NCBI GenBank assembly: GCA_002706335.1
Contig: PAKZ01000023.1
Coordinates: 1-64,000, forward strand
Source of the DNA: Ahrensia sp.
Lineage (GTDB): Bacteria > Pseudomonadota > Alphaproteobacteria > Rhizobiales > Rhizobiaceae
Length of the DNA stretch: 64,000 bases
Direction of reading: 5' to 3'
Positions 8,445-17,987 of the stretch are shown one piece after another (position 1 is the first letter of the stretch; every line of letters begins with the position of its first letter). The notes under the pieces were generated by a model. It saw nothing but the letters and a program-made list of their open reading frames with translations, had not been told where the DNA came from and made no database searches. Both the position numbers and the translations under genes were made by a program.

Positions 8445-9245
8445 ATGTCGAAGCGTATCATCATCCTGGGCGTAGCGGTTATCGCTGCCGGCGCAGCCGG
8501 ATATCTGGCCATGAACATGGTTTCGCAGCCCCCGGCGGAACAGCAGGTGACCGAAACGCGTCCGGCGATCGAACTCGACCAGGTGCTGGTCGCGGACCAG
8601 AATCTGTCCACTGGCGAAGTCCTTGACGGTCAGTTGCGCTGGCAGGATTGGCCGGTCGCATCGCTTTCGCCGGACTTCATCACGAAATCCATTCGCCCCG
8701 ATGCGATCAGCGAGCTGCAAGGCTCGGTCGTGCGCGCAACGGTCGCGCAGGGCGAGCCGATCCGCCCGATCAAGCTTCTGGGTCCCGACCAGAGTTTCAT
8801 GTCGTCGATCCTGCCGTCGGGAAAACGCGCTGTCGCAACCCAGATCGCGGCCGATACTTCGGCCGGCGGCTTTATCCTCCCGGACGACTATGTCGACGTC
8901 ATCATGACGTCACGCCCGCCGTCCCGCGGCGGCGGCTATATCACCGAAACCATCCTGGAGAATATCCGCGTTCTGGCCATCGACCAGACCATTCGCGAGG
9001 ACGAGCAAGGCCGTCTCGTGCAGGTCGGTCAGACCGCGACGCTCGAACTTACGCCCAAGCAGGCTGAGATCATCACCGTAGCCCAGCAGATGGCCGACCG
9101 GTTGACGCTGGCCCTGCGCTCGGTGCGCGACGTGGACGCTAAGGCGGGAACGGACGGTGCGGAGCATCTGTTGAACGGTGGCGCGGGCGGAGGGTCCATC
9201 ACCGTGATCAGGTCCGGCCAGCGCAGCGAGGTCAACGCACAATGA
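8445..9245 (+). CDS. cpaB: Flp pilus assembly protein CpaB (RcpC-like)
   Basis: A 266-residue periplasmic protein with an N-terminal membrane anchor (IIILGVAVIAAGAAGYLAM), followed by a SAF-like domain and a C-terminal CpaB domain. CpaB/RcpC is thought to associate with the secretin CpaC and stabilise the outer-membrane channel of the Tad pilus. I chose ATG 8445 over the track's GTG 8433 because GGAAAG at 8428-8433 is correctly spaced for it. Its stop overlaps the first candidate start of cpaC (ATGA), indicating translational coupling in the cpaBCDEF-tadBC operon. Confidence 0.9.
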   Translation: MSKRIIILGVAVIAAGAAGYLAMNMVSQPPAEQQVTETRPAIELDQVLVADQNLSTGEVLDGQLRWQDWPVASLSPDFITKSIRPDAISELQGSVVRATVAQGEPIRPIKLLGPDQSFMSSILPSGKRAVATQIAADTSAGGFILPDDYVDVIMTSRPPSRGGGYITETILENIRVLAIDQTIREDEQGRLVQVGQTATLELTPKQAEIITVAQQMADRLTLALRSVRDVDAKAGTDGAEHLLNGGAGGGSITVIRSGQRSEVNAQ

Positions 9246-10801
9246 AGATTCATCGCAATCGTACGGGCGCAAATCCCAGTGGGAGTTTTCCGGTCATGAC
9301 GTTGAAGCGCGCAGTCCATGCCCTGGTTTCCGCCACCGCGTTTGTCGCGATGGCCAATCTGGCGCCCATTGTGGCCCCGGCCCAGGCGGCGGAGCAGAAC
9401 GGCAATATCATCAAGGTCGCCAGGAACAACTCCGGCACGGAGCGGGTTTCGCTCGGCCTCAACAAGTCCATCGTGCTCGCCCTGCCGGTCGACGCGCATG
9501 ACATTCTGGTCGCCAATCCGGAAGTCGCCGATGCGGTGAGTCGCACGGCGCGCCGCATCTATCTCTTCGGCAAGAAGGTCGGCGAAACCAACATCTTCGT
9601 CTTCGACAAGGCGGGCAAGCAGGTCGTCAGCCTGGATCTGCGCATCGAGCGCGACGTGTCCGGCCTCGACCGTTACCTGGCGCGCTTCATTCCCGATTCC
9701 GAAATCAAATCAGAGATCATAAACGACAACATCGTTTTGACCGGCAGGGTGCAGACTCCGCAGGATGCGGCCAAGGCCAGCCAGCTTGCCGAACTGTTCG
9801 TCAAGGGCGGCGATGCGACGAACAACAACAACTTCTTTTTCTTCTTCGGACGCGGCAACAGCAAGATCGTCAACATGCTCGACATCGTCGGCGGCGATCA
9901 GGTGACGCTCAAGGTGACGGTGGCGGAAGTCCAGCGCTCGGTGATGAAGCAGCTCGGCGTCAACCTGGTCGGCAATATGAGCAGCAATCACGGCATCAGC
10001 TTCTCGGGGATTTCCGAGGGCATTGCCGGTGCGCTCGGCAAGCCGATCACCAACAGCGGCGTCGGTCTTGGCGCATCTGTCGCCGGGCTCGAGCTTGAAG
10101 CCTATTTCCGCGCGATGGAGGAAGCCGGCGTCATGAAGACCCTGGCGACACCGACCCTGACGGCCATTTCCGGCGAAAAGGCAGTGTTCCGCGTCGGCGG
10201 CGAATACAACATCATCAAGGGCTCCTCGCCAGCCGGAGAGGATGGAGGCACGGTCAGCTATGACATGCAGACGCTGGATTACGGCATCGGCCTTGAATTC
10301 ACACCGGTTGTCCTTGCGCCCGGTCGCATCAGCCTGAAAATCCGCACCGCCGTCTCCGAGCCGACCATGGCGGGATCCGTTCCGCTGTCGATCGGCACAT
10401 CCAGCGGTCAGGCGACCAATGTCCTGTCGCTGCGCAAACGTCTTGCCGACACGACGGTCGAGTTGCCGTCCGGCGGCGCGATGATGATCGCCGGCCTGAT
10501 CCAGGACGATGTGCGCCAGGTGGTCAGCGGCTTCCCCGGCCTTTCCAAGGTGCCGGTGCTGGGCACGCTGTTCCGCAGCCGCGACTACATCCGCAACGAA
10601 TCGGAACTGGTCATCACCGTCACGCCCTATCTGGTTCGCCCGACGGCACCCAACAAGCTGGCCGCCCCGACAGACAATTTCATGCCGGCGAGCGATCGCA
10701 CCGGCAATCTCCTCGGCCGTGTGAACCGCATCTACGGCACCGTGGAGAAAGATCTTCCCGATGGCCGCTACTACGGCGCGGTCGGGTTCATTTACAAATA
10801 G
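9242..10801 (+). CDS. cpaC: Tad pilus secretin CpaC (RcpA)
   Basis: A 519-residue outer-membrane secretin that forms the exit channel for the pilus. It has a signal peptide ending near APAQAAEQ, an N-terminal pilus-formation domain (VSLGLNKSIVLALP), a BON-like segment and the C-terminal secretin domain with the typical VPVLGTLFRSRDY motif. ATG 9242 overlaps the cpaB stop, but ATG 9296 is preceded by GGGAG and gives a more normal signal peptide, so the true start may be 9296. Before the secretin core is an unusual run of four Asn and five Phe, flanked by Gly/Asp, in a region expected to be a linker. Confidence 0.92.
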   Translation: MKIHRNRTGANPSGSFPVMTLKRAVHALVSATAFVAMANLAPIVAPAQAAEQNGNIIKVARNNSGTERVSLGLNKSIVLALPVDAHDILVANPEVADAVSRTARRIYLFGKKVGETNIFVFDKAGKQVVSLDLRIERDVSGLDRYLARFIPDSEIKSEIINDNIVLTGRVQTPQDAAKASQLAELFVKGGDATNNNNFFFFFGRGNSKIVNMLDIVGGDQVTLKVTVAEVQRSVMKQLGVNLVGNMSSNHGISFSGISEGIAGALGKPITNSGVGLGASVAGLELEAYFRAMEEAGVMKTLATPTLTAISGEKAVFRVGGEYNIIKGSSPAGEDGGTVSYDMQTLDYGIGLEFTPVVLAPGRISLKIRTAVSEPTMAGSVPLSIGTSSGQATNVLSLRKRLADTTVELPSGGAMMIAGLIQDDVRQVVSGFPGLSKVPVLGTLFRSRDYIRNESELVITVTPYLVRPTAPNKLAAPTDNFMPASDRTGNLLGRVNRIYGTVEKDLPDGRYYGAVGFIYK

Positions 10802-10812
10802 GAGCGGGTGCG

Positions 10813-11487
10813 ATGCGTTTGAAAGCCTATGTCAATTCCGCAGGGTTGCTGATCGTCGCAGCCGCGCTCTCGGGTTGCGGCTCGCTCGGCCGCGGTCCCA
10901 TCGCGGTCGGCAGCGTCCCCTCCGATTACCGAACCAACCATCCGATCGTCTTGTCGGAAAAGGAGCATACGCTCGATGTGCCGATCGCGTCCGGCGCTCA
11001 CAAGCTGGGCATTCCGGTGAAGAGCAACATCCGTGCCTTCGCCGCGAGCTACGCGTCCGCCGGAAACGGCGCGGTGATCGTGATGATGCCGGTCGGTTCG
11101 CTCAATGAACATGCGGTGAAACGCGTGCAGGCCGAGATCGTCCAGGCACTGGTTGACGGCGGCGCCACACGCGGCCGCATCATCCTGCAGAACTACGATG
11201 CAAGCGCCCACGGTTCGGCGGCCGCTGTCCGCCTGTCCTATTCCGGCGTGACGGCTTCGACGACGCCCTGCGGCAGATGGACGGACGATCTCACCGACAC
11301 GGTCGAGAACCGGAACTATGCCGATTTCGGCTGCGCCAACCAGCAGAACCTCGCCGCGATCGTTGCCAATCCGGGTGACCTGATGGGACCGCGCCAGGAA
11401 AGCCCGATCGACGCTACCGAGCGCGGCGCGGTGATCGGCGGATACCAGGAAGGTCCGGTCGGCGGCCGGTCTGAGGTCACCTACTAA
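10813..11487 (+). CDS. cpaD: Tad pilus lipoprotein CpaD
   Basis: A 224-residue lipoprotein with a signal peptide and lipobox LSGC, so lipidated at Cys in about position 23 and probably in the outer membrane. The CpaD family assists secretin localisation and stability in Tad pili. It contains the family-typical segment with FGCANQQNLAA near residue 175 and the ending region with DATERG. It lies 11 nt after cpaC and 14 nt before cpaE, within the operon. Confidence 0.9.
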   Translation: MRLKAYVNSAGLLIVAAALSGCGSLGRGPIAVGSVPSDYRTNHPIVLSEKEHTLDVPIASGAHKLGIPVKSNIRAFAASYASAGNGAVIVMMPVGSLNEHAVKRVQAEIVQALVDGGATRGRIILQNYDASAHGSAAAVRLSYSGVTASTTPCGRWTDDLTDTVENRNYADFGCANQQNLAAIVANPGDLMGPRQESPIDATERGAVIGGYQEGPVGGRSEVTY

Positions 11488-11501
11488 GCGGGAAAACCAC
11501 C

Positions 11502-12779
11502 ATGTCAGACGTAGCCTACCAGGAAGACTTGATGGACGAACCGGCTGACGCCGGCGACATCTCCGCGCTCAACGATGTGCGGCCGGTCCCGCGCATCTCG
11601 ATCCAGGCCTTCTGCGAGACCGAGGGCGTCGCCGCTCCGATCAATCGGATGGGCGAGGATCGTCGCATGGCCAAGGCGCAGACCCGCGTCTATATGGGCG
11701 GCATCCCGGCGGCGGTCGAGTTCTACCAGACCGCGCCGACGCCGAACCTGATCATTCTGGAATCGACCTCCGGCCCGGATGGTCTTTTTCACAATCTGAA
11801 CGACCTCGCGGAAGTCTGCGATCCGAACAGCAAGGTGGTCGTGATTGGCCACCACAACGATGTCGCGCTGTACCGCGAACTCGTCAAGAACGGCATTTCG
11901 GAATACATGGTAGCGCCGGTGACCATCGCCGACATGATGAGCGTGGTCTCCACGCTGTTCATCGATCCCGAGGCCGAGCCCCTCGGCCGTTCCATCGCCT
12001 TTGTCGGCGCCAAGGGTGGGGTCGGCGCCTCGACCATCTGCCACAACGTTTCCTGGGCCATGTCGACCCTGTTCGAGGCAGAGGTGGTAATCGCCGACAT
12101 GGACCTGCCCTTTGGCACGGCCAACATCAATTTCGACCAGGACCCGGCCCAGGGCATCGCGGAAGCGGTGTTTTCCTCCGACCGTATCGACGAGGTCTAT
12201 CTTGATCGCCTGCTGGCAAGTTGCGCCGAGCATCTGTCGCTGCTCGCGGCGCCGTCGATGCTCGACAAGGTCTACGATTTCGACCCCGACGCGTTTTCGC
12301 AGCTGGTCGACGTCGCCCAGCGTACCGCGCCCTACGTGGTGCTCGACGTTCCCCATGTCTGGAACGGTTGGACCCGGCGGACGCTGGAGCAGGCCGACGA
12401 GGTTGTGATCATAGCCGCGCCCGAACTCGCCAATCTGCGCAACGCCAAGAACATGATCGACACGCTGCGCAAGCTGCGTCCGAACGATTTTGCGCCGAAG
12501 CTGATCCTCAACCAGGTCGGCATGCCGAAGCGGCCGGAGATCGCCGTGTCGGACTTCGCCGATCCGCTCGAGCTGGAGCCGATCGCTGTCATTCCGTTCG
12601 ATGCTCAGCTGTTCGGCACCGCTTCCAACAACGGCCGCATGCTGGCCGAGACGGATGCCGCCAACCCGGTTGTCGCCAGCCTGTCGAACATCGCGCATCT
12701 GGTGACCGGACGCGGCATGGTGAAGGAAAAGCCGAAAGGCGGTTTGAAGGGCATGCTTTCCAAATTGAAGAAGAAGTGA
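11502..12779 (+). CDS. cpaE: Tad pilus localisation ATPase CpaE (TadZ)
   Basis: A 425-residue ParA/MinD-superfamily protein that positions the pilus machinery, often at a cell pole. The N-terminal half is a degenerate receiver-like domain (residues about 60-155). The C-terminal half has the deviant Walker A KGGVGAST near residue 170 and DMDLPFGTAN as the A' region. The C-terminus is very basic (LKGMLSKLKKK). The position between cpaD and cpaF is standard for the locus. Confidence 0.9.
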   Translation: MSDVAYQEDLMDEPADAGDISALNDVRPVPRISIQAFCETEGVAAPINRMGEDRRMAKAQTRVYMGGIPAAVEFYQTAPTPNLIILESTSGPDGLFHNLNDLAEVCDPNSKVVVIGHHNDVALYRELVKNGISEYMVAPVTIADMMSVVSTLFIDPEAEPLGRSIAFVGAKGGVGASTICHNVSWAMSTLFEAEVVIADMDLPFGTANINFDQDPAQGIAEAVFSSDRIDEVYLDRLLASCAEHLSLLAAPSMLDKVYDFDPDAFSQLVDVAQRTAPYVVLDVPHVWNGWTRRTLEQADEVVIIAAPELANLRNAKNMIDTLRKLRPNDFAPKLILNQVGMPKRPEIAVSDFADPLELEPIAVIPFDAQLFGTASNNGRMLAETDAANPVVASLSNIAHLVTGRGMVKEKPKGGLKGMLSKLKKK

Positions 12780-12812
12780 CGCTTCTTGCCAGTATTGTAA
12801 CGGGACAGGTTC

Positions 12813-14351
12813 ATGTTCGGAAAAAAGGGAACGGGTAGCTCTTCGGGAGGTGGTTTCGGCGGTTCGCATCACGCGACGCCGCGCCAGGCCGTCGAAGCGC
12901 CGGCGAAGCCGGAGCCTGCAGCGCCGCCGGCCCGCGAGCCGGAAGCCGCGCCGCAGCCGAGACCCGCGGCCGAAAGCCGGCCAGCGCCGAAGCCGGCCCA
13001 GCCGCAACCGGCGGCTGCGATTGTCAGCGAGCCGATCGCCGAGAAACCGCGTGCGCGCTCGCAGAAGAACGACACCTATTACGACACCAAGATGCAGGTC
13101 TTCTCGGCGCTGATCGAGACGATCGACCTGTCGCAACTAGCCAAGCTCGACGCCGATTCCGCGCGTGAGGAAATCCGCGACATCGTCAACGACATCATCG
13201 CGATCAAGAACTTCGCCATGTCGATCGCCGAGCAGGAGGAACTGCTCGAGGATATCTGCAACGACGTGCTCGGCTATGGTCCGCTGGAGCCTCTGCTGGC
13301 GCGCGACGACATCGCCGACATCATGATCAATGGCGCCGAACACGCCTATATCGAAGTCAATGGCAAGGTGAAGGAAGCCGACATCCGGTTCCGCGACAAT
13401 CAGCAGTTGCTGAACATCTGCCAGCGCATCGTCAGCCAGGTCGGCCGCCGCGTCGATGAGTCGAGCCCGATCTGCGACGCGCGTCTTCCCGACGGCTCTC
13501 GCGTCAACGTTATCGCGCCGCCGCTGGCCATCGACGGCGCCGCGCTCACCATTCGTAAGTTCAAGAAGGACAAGCTGACCCTCGATCAGCTGGTCAATTT
13601 CGGCTCGATCTCCCCGGAGGGCGCGACGGTTCTTCAGATCATCGGCCGGGTGCGCTGCAATGTCGTCATCTCAGGCGGTACCGGTTCGGGTAAAACGACG
13701 CTGCTCAACTGTCTGACGCGCTATATCGATCCCGACGAACGCATCATCACCTGCGAGGACTCGGCCGAGCTCCAGCTCCAGCAGCCGCATGTGGTGCGTC
13801 TCGAAACCCGCCCGCCGAACCTCGAGGGGGAGGGCGAGATCACCATGCGCGACCTGGTCAAGAATTGCCTGCGCATGCGTCCCGAGCGCATCATCGTCGG
13901 CGAAGTGCGCGGACCCGAGGTGTTCGACCTTCTGCAGGCGATGAACACCGGCCACGACGGTTCGATGGGCACGATCCACGCCAACACGCCGCGCGAGTGC
14001 CTCAGCCGTATGGAATCGATGATCGCAATGGGCGGCTTCACGCTGCCGCAAAAGACCGTGCGCGAGATCATCGTCGGTTCGGTCGACGTGATCGTTCAGG
14101 CCGCTCGCCTGCGCGACGGATCGCGCCGCATCACCCACATCACCGAGGTGATCGGCATGGAGGGCGATGTGATCATCACCCAGGACCTGATGCTCTACGA
14201 CATGGAAGGCGAGGACGCGAACGGTCGCATCATCGGCAAGCACCGCTCCACCGGCGTCGGCCGTCCGGCCATGTGGGATCGCGCCCGTTACTTCAACGAG
14301 GAACAGCGCCTTGCCGGCGCGCTCGATGCGATGGAGGTGACCACAGCGTGA
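12813..14351 (+). CDS. cpaF: Tad pilus motor ATPase CpaF (TadA)
   Basis: A 512-residue secretion ATPase that powers pilus extension and, in the Tad systems studied, retraction too. The first 90 residues are a Pro/Ala/Lys-rich, disordered-looking extension. The ATPase core has Walker [10 protein letters not shown] near 290, an Asp box, Walker B with GEVRGPE and the His box in GTIHANTP. The cytoplasmic hexamer is expected to dock on TadB/TadC. It is preceded by a 33-nt gap after cpaE and followed 34 nt later by tadB. Confidence 0.93.
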   Translation: MFGKKGTGSSSGGGFGGSHHATPRQAVEAPAKPEPAAPPAREPEAAPQPRPAAESRPAPKPAQPQPAAAIVSEPIAEKPRARSQKNDTYYDTKMQVFSALIETIDLSQLAKLDADSAREEIRDIVNDIIAIKNFAMSIAEQEELLEDICNDVLGYGPLEPLLARDDIADIMINGAEHAYIEVNGKVKEADIRFRDNQQLLNICQRIVSQVGRRVDESSPICDARLPDGSRVNVIAPPLAIDGAALTIRKFKKDKLTLDQLVNFGSISPEGATVLQIIGRVRCNVVISGGTGSGKTTLLNCLTRYIDPDERIITCEDSAELQLQQPHVVRLETRPPNLEGEGEITMRDLVKNCLRMRPERIIVGEVRGPEVFDLLQAMNTGHDGSMGTIHANTPRECLSRMESMIAMGGFTLPQKTVREIIVGSVDVIVQAARLRDGSRRITHITEVIGMEGDVIITQDLMLYDMEGEDANGRIIGKHRSTGVGRPAMWDRARYFNEEQRLAGALDAMEVTTA

Positions 14352-14385
14352 TCGCGCCGCACCCGCAAACTGGAGCTGAAGCGTC

Positions 14386-15405
14386 ATGACGATCCTCGGT
14401 TTTCCCGCTGTGGTCGTCGCCTTCGTCGCGCTGGCCGGGTTCGGGGTCGGCGGCGTTCTCTATGCGCTGTTTTTCACGTCCATCGAAAACGAACAGAAGC
14501 AGGCGAAGCGGCTTTCGACGATCAAGGCCGCCTCGACCGACAGCGCCTCTCGCCGCGCCGCCATCGACCGGGTCCAGGAAGGCGCCAAGCGAAAGAAGCA
14601 TATCCAGGATTCGCTGCACGACCTTGAAGAGCGCAACAAGGACCGGGCCAAGGATGCCCTGCGCCCGTCGCTGAAGCGCATGCTGCAGCAGGCCGGCCTG
14701 AAGATCGAGCTGCGCACCTTCTACATCTACTCCGCCATCTGCGGCGCGGTGATCTCGGCGATGGCCTTTGCGTCCGGCGTACCCCTGCTGTTCCTGATCG
14801 GCGTGTTCTTCGCCGGCGCTCTTGGCGTGCCGCGCTGGGTCGTCTCGTTCCTGCGCAAGCGCCGCATGAAAGCTTTCCTCAACGAGTTCCCGAACGCCAT
14901 CGACGTCATCGTGCGTGCTATCAAGTCCGGCCTTCCGCTCAACGACGGACTCCGCCTGATCGCCTCCGAGGCGCGCGAGCCGGTCAAGACCGAGTTCCGC
15001 CACATCGTCGAGGCGCAACAGCTCGGCCTGTCCACCCCGGAAGCCTGCGAGCGCATGTACAACACCATGCCGCTTCCCGAGGCGAACTTCTTCGCCATCG
15101 TGATTCAAATCCAGGCCAAGGCTGGCGGCAATCTCGCCGAGGCGCTCGGCAACCTGTCGCGCGTGCTGCGCGACCGCAAGAAGATGAAGGCCAAGGTTTC
15201 GGCCATGTCGATGGAAGCGAAGGCGTCCGCCGCGATCATCGCGTCGCTGCCCTTCGTCGTGACCGTTCTCGTCTATCTGACGAGCCCTTCCTACATCATG
15301 CTGCTATTCACCACCAACACCGGCTATCTTATCCTCGGCCTCTCCGCCATCTGGATGTCGATCGGCGTGTTCGTGATGCGTCAAATGATCAATTTCGAGG
15401 TCTAG
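14386..15405 (+). CDS. tadB: Tad pilus inner-membrane platform protein TadB
   Basis: A 339-residue type II secretion F-domain protein: an N-terminal membrane segment, a charged stretch, paired membrane helices at about 110-160, the cytoplasmic F domain (FPNAIDVIVRAIKSGLPL) and two C-terminal membrane helices. TadB and TadC together form the platform that couples CpaF to pilin assembly. The gene ends 8 nt before tadC. Confidence 0.92.
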   Translation: MTILGFPAVVVAFVALAGFGVGGVLYALFFTSIENEQKQAKRLSTIKAASTDSASRRAAIDRVQEGAKRKKHIQDSLHDLEERNKDRAKDALRPSLKRMLQQAGLKIELRTFYIYSAICGAVISAMAFASGVPLLFLIGVFFAGALGVPRWVVSFLRKRRMKAFLNEFPNAIDVIVRAIKSGLPLNDGLRLIASEAREPVKTEFRHIVEAQQLGLSTPEACERMYNTMPLPEANFFAIVIQIQAKAGGNLAEALGNLSRVLRDRKKMKAKVSAMSMEAKASAAIIASLPFVVTVLVYLTSPSYIMLLFTTNTGYLILGLSAIWMSIGVFVMRQMINFEV

Positions 15406-15413
15406 AGCCTGCC

Positions 15414-16412
15414 ATGAGCGACGATCTCGTAGAACTGCTGACATCACCGCAATTCATCCTGGCCGTCCTGGTTTCGGTCAGCGTCTTCGCGACACTTTTC
15501 ACGCTGCTGACGCCGCTTCTCGGCGGCAATGAGCTGAAATCGCGCATGAAATCCGTGGCGACAGAGCGCGACGAGATTCGCGCCCGCGAACGCGCCCGCC
15601 TCGCTGCTGAAAAACAGCAGAACCGCGGCTCGCTGCGCATGGAGGCCAAGGAAGGCGGTGTTCGCCGCATCGTCGAGCGTCTTGACCTGAAGACGGCGCT
15701 CGCCGACCAGGCCACGATCGACAAGCTGCGCGCCGCCGGCTTTCGCGGTCAGCAGCCGCTGAACGTCTTCCTCTTCGCGCGCCTTGTCCTGCCGCTGGTC
15801 TTTTTCGCGGTGGCGCTTTTCTACGTCTTCGTGCTCGGCGCGCTCGGCGAACAGCCGACGATGATCCGCGTGCTCGCCTGTATCGGCTTTGCCTATCTCG
15901 GCTTCTATTCGCCGAACATTTACATTTCCAACGTCGCCGGCAAGCGCAAGACTTCGATCAAGAAGGCCTGGCCGGACGCGCTCGACCTGATGCTGATCTG
16001 CGTCGAATCCGGCATGTCGATCGAGGCCGCCTTCCGCAAGGTGTCGGAGGAAATCGGCACCCAGTCGATCCCGCTCGCCGAGGAACTGGTTCTTGTCGGC
16101 GCGGAACTGTCCTTCCTCCAGGAACGCCGCATGGCCTATGAGAACATGGCCACGCGAACGGGCCTCGAGAGCGTCAAGTCGGTGGCCCAGGCGCTGGTCC
16201 AGGCCGAACGCTACGGTACGCCCGTCGGTCAGGCGCTGCGCGTGCTTGCCGCTGAAAGCCGCGACCAGCGCATGAACGAGGCCGAGAAGAAAGCCGCCGC
16301 CCTGCCGCCAAAGCTGACTGTGCCGATGATCCTGTTCTTCCTGCCGGTCCTGTTCGGCGTCATCCTTGGCCCAGCGGGTATCCAGGTTTCCCAGCGCGGC
16401 GGCATCTTCTGA
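15414..16412 (+). CDS. tadC: Tad pilus inner-membrane platform protein TadC
   Basis: A 332-residue paralogue of TadB with the same F-domain layout (WPDALDLMLICVESGMSIEAA) and membrane helices at the N-terminus, middle and C-terminus. It is the last gene of the plus-strand pilus operon in this window. The next gene is convergent, 30 nt away. Confidence 0.92.
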   Translation: MSDDLVELLTSPQFILAVLVSVSVFATLFTLLTPLLGGNELKSRMKSVATERDEIRARERARLAAEKQQNRGSLRMEAKEGGVRRIVERLDLKTALADQATIDKLRAAGFRGQQPLNVFLFARLVLPLVFFAVALFYVFVLGALGEQPTMIRVLACIGFAYLGFYSPNIYISNVAGKRKTSIKKAWPDALDLMLICVESGMSIEAAFRKVSEEIGTQSIPLAEELVLVGAELSFLQERRMAYENMATRTGLESVKSVAQALVQAERYGTPVGQALRVLAAESRDQRMNEAEKKAAALPPKLTVPMILFFLPVLFGVILGPAGIQVSQRGGIF

Positions 16413-16442
16413 CGGCTGTCGCGCCGGGCATCCGGCCGCTTC

Positions 16443-16907
16443 CTAAACGATCAACGCAATCAGGGCATAGATCGCCATGACGATGACGGCGATCGAGCCG
16501 ATCGTGTAGAAACTCGCCCGCACTTCGTGGCGCTGTTCCGTCGCATAGGCGATCGTGTGAACAAGGCGGGCGGCGACAAATCCGTACATCAGGACTTGCG
16601 CCAGCAACCCCGGCGGCCCGACCGCCGTGAAGACCAGTCCCGCCGCCCAGAATGCCGGAATGTTTTCCAGATCGTTGCGGTGCATGCGCCGCGATCGGTC
16701 CACATAGTCGTTGATCGCCAGCTGGTCGGGTCTGGGGTTCTTGTTGAGAGGGCCCGACTGGAGATCCTCGGGGCTGGCCAGTCCGGAATCGCTTTTCATC
16801 ATCCGGTAGACCGTCATCCATCCTTGCCCCATCACCTTGAGAACCATGATGGCCGAAGCGATGGCGTATGTGACAAAGACCGGATTATCGAGATCGAATG
16901 CAGCCAA
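16443..16907 (-). CDS. MAPEG family membrane protein
   Basis: A 154-residue four-helix membrane protein. The segment RMHRNDLENIPAFWAAGLV, followed by ARLVHTIAYATEQRHEVRA, is characteristic of the MAPEG superfamily, which includes microsomal glutathione S-transferase 1. Bacterial members are presumed to act on hydrophobic electrophiles or peroxides with glutathione, but few are characterised. It sits between tadC and tadD on the opposite strand to the pilus operon and has no obvious pilus role. Confidence 0.82.
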   Translation of the reverse strand: MAAFDLDNPVFVTYAIASAIMVLKVMGQGWMTVYRMMKSDSGLASPEDLQSGPLNKNPRPDQLAINDYVDRSRRMHRNDLENIPAFWAAGLVFTAVGPPGLLAQVLMYGFVAARLVHTIAYATEQRHEVRASFYTIGSIAVIVMAIYALIALIV

Positions 16908-16999
16908 ATGTTCCCCCTCCGCGAACCGGCGGCGAGATGGCCCGGCGGTTACATCGGGAGGCTAGCACATTTTAATGACGCTACGGAATGGCGGAAGGG

Positions 17000-17845
17000 C
17001 TACTGCGCGGCCTTGAGCTTGTCTTCCTGCTTGATCAGGTTCCAGGCGTTTTGCTGGGACAGCATCTGACGCAGATAGGCGACATTGGCCTCGGCCTGCT
17101 GCGGCGACATTTCGCGCCGGGCGATTTGTTCGGCCTCGTCGAACCGGCCTTGCAGGCCGACGACGAGGGCGAGGTTTTGCCGAACGCGGCTGTCGGCGCC
17201 CGGTTGGGTCGAGGCCTGGCGCAGATAATTCTCGGCTTCCGACAATTTGCCTTCCAGAAGGTAGCTCATGCCCAGATTGGAGAGCACCGACGGCTCGTTC
17301 GGGCGGAAGGTCAGGGCCTTCTTGTAGAGCTGGCGCGCCTCGTTGGAGCGGTTGGTTTGGTCCATGATCGCACCCTCGGCCGAGATCAGCCGCCAGTCGG
17401 GCTGGGTCGGATCCTGCGCGCGTTGGATGGCGTCGAGCGCCTGGGTGAACTGGCCTGCGCCGGCAAGCGCCTTGCCATAGGCGGCGAGGACGTCCCTGTC
17501 CTTCGGGTGATCGATGGCCGCCTTGCGCATCACGGCGAGCGCCTGCTCGTTGCGGTCGTTCATCCGAAGCATCGAGGCAAACGCCATCGCGACCGTCTTG
17601 TTCCTTGGATCGCGCTCATACATTTTCGAATAGGAGCCGAGCGCCTGTTCCAGCTCGGTCGCCGTCATCTGCTCGACCGGCTTGTTCGTCGGCCTGTTGA
17701 TCGAGCCCGTGATCACCGACCGCTGGTTTGCGCAGGAGGCGACGGTCGACGCGGCAAGGACGAGCGCGAGAACCTGCAGGGCTACGCGTGCTTTGCCGCG
17801 ATGGTTCGATGAAGAAGCTGAGGTCGCTGTCGCAGTCCGCACCAT
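17000..17845 (-). CDS. tadD: Tad pilus TPR lipoprotein TadD
   Basis: A 281-residue lipoprotein with several tetratricopeptide repeats (about residues 70-255). The signal peptide ends in the lipobox VASC. TadD lipoproteins are pilotin-like helpers for secretin assembly in Tad systems. The track start (17914) adds 23 residues before the signal peptide; ATG 17845 is preferred because GGGAG lies six bases upstream. The gene is on the strand opposite cpaA-tadC and separated from tadC by the MAPEG gene, so it is transcribed from its own promoter, divergent from the aminopeptidase gene. Confidence 0.85.
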   Translation of the reverse strand: MVRTATATSASSSNHRGKARVALQVLALVLAASTVASCANQRSVITGSINRPTNKPVEQMTATELEQALGSYSKMYERDPRNKTVAMAFASMLRMNDRNEQALAVMRKAAIDHPKDRDVLAAYGKALAGAGQFTQALDAIQRAQDPTQPDWRLISAEGAIMDQTNRSNEARQLYKKALTFRPNEPSVLSNLGMSYLLEGKLSEAENYLRQASTQPGADSRVRQNLALVVGLQGRFDEAEQIARREMSPQQAEANVAYLRQMLSQQNAWNLIKQEDKLKAAQ

Positions 17846-17926
17846 GCTATGCTCCCGCGCGGTCATCGTTTCGGTGGATGGAACCGCGAAAATGGCGATG
17901 AATCTCTTGGTCAAAGCAATATTCTG

Positions 17927-17947
17927 TTAACCCTAACGGTTGGTTAA
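17927..17947. promoter_or_regulatory. Inverted TTAACC pair in the tadD/pepA divergent region
   Basis: TTAACC at 17927-17932 and GGTTAA at 17942-17947 form a perfect inverted pair separated by 9 nt, lying between the divergent starts of tadD and the leucyl aminopeptidase. TTAACC is a CtrA half-site in alphaproteobacteria, and the left arm extends to TTAACCCTAA, identical to the motif before cpaB. A shared regulator for the pilus genes is a reasonable inference. Confidence 0.45.
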
Positions 17948-17987
17948 TGCGCCGCCCGGACGGCCGCCAAAGAGGACTGGAAAAGAC

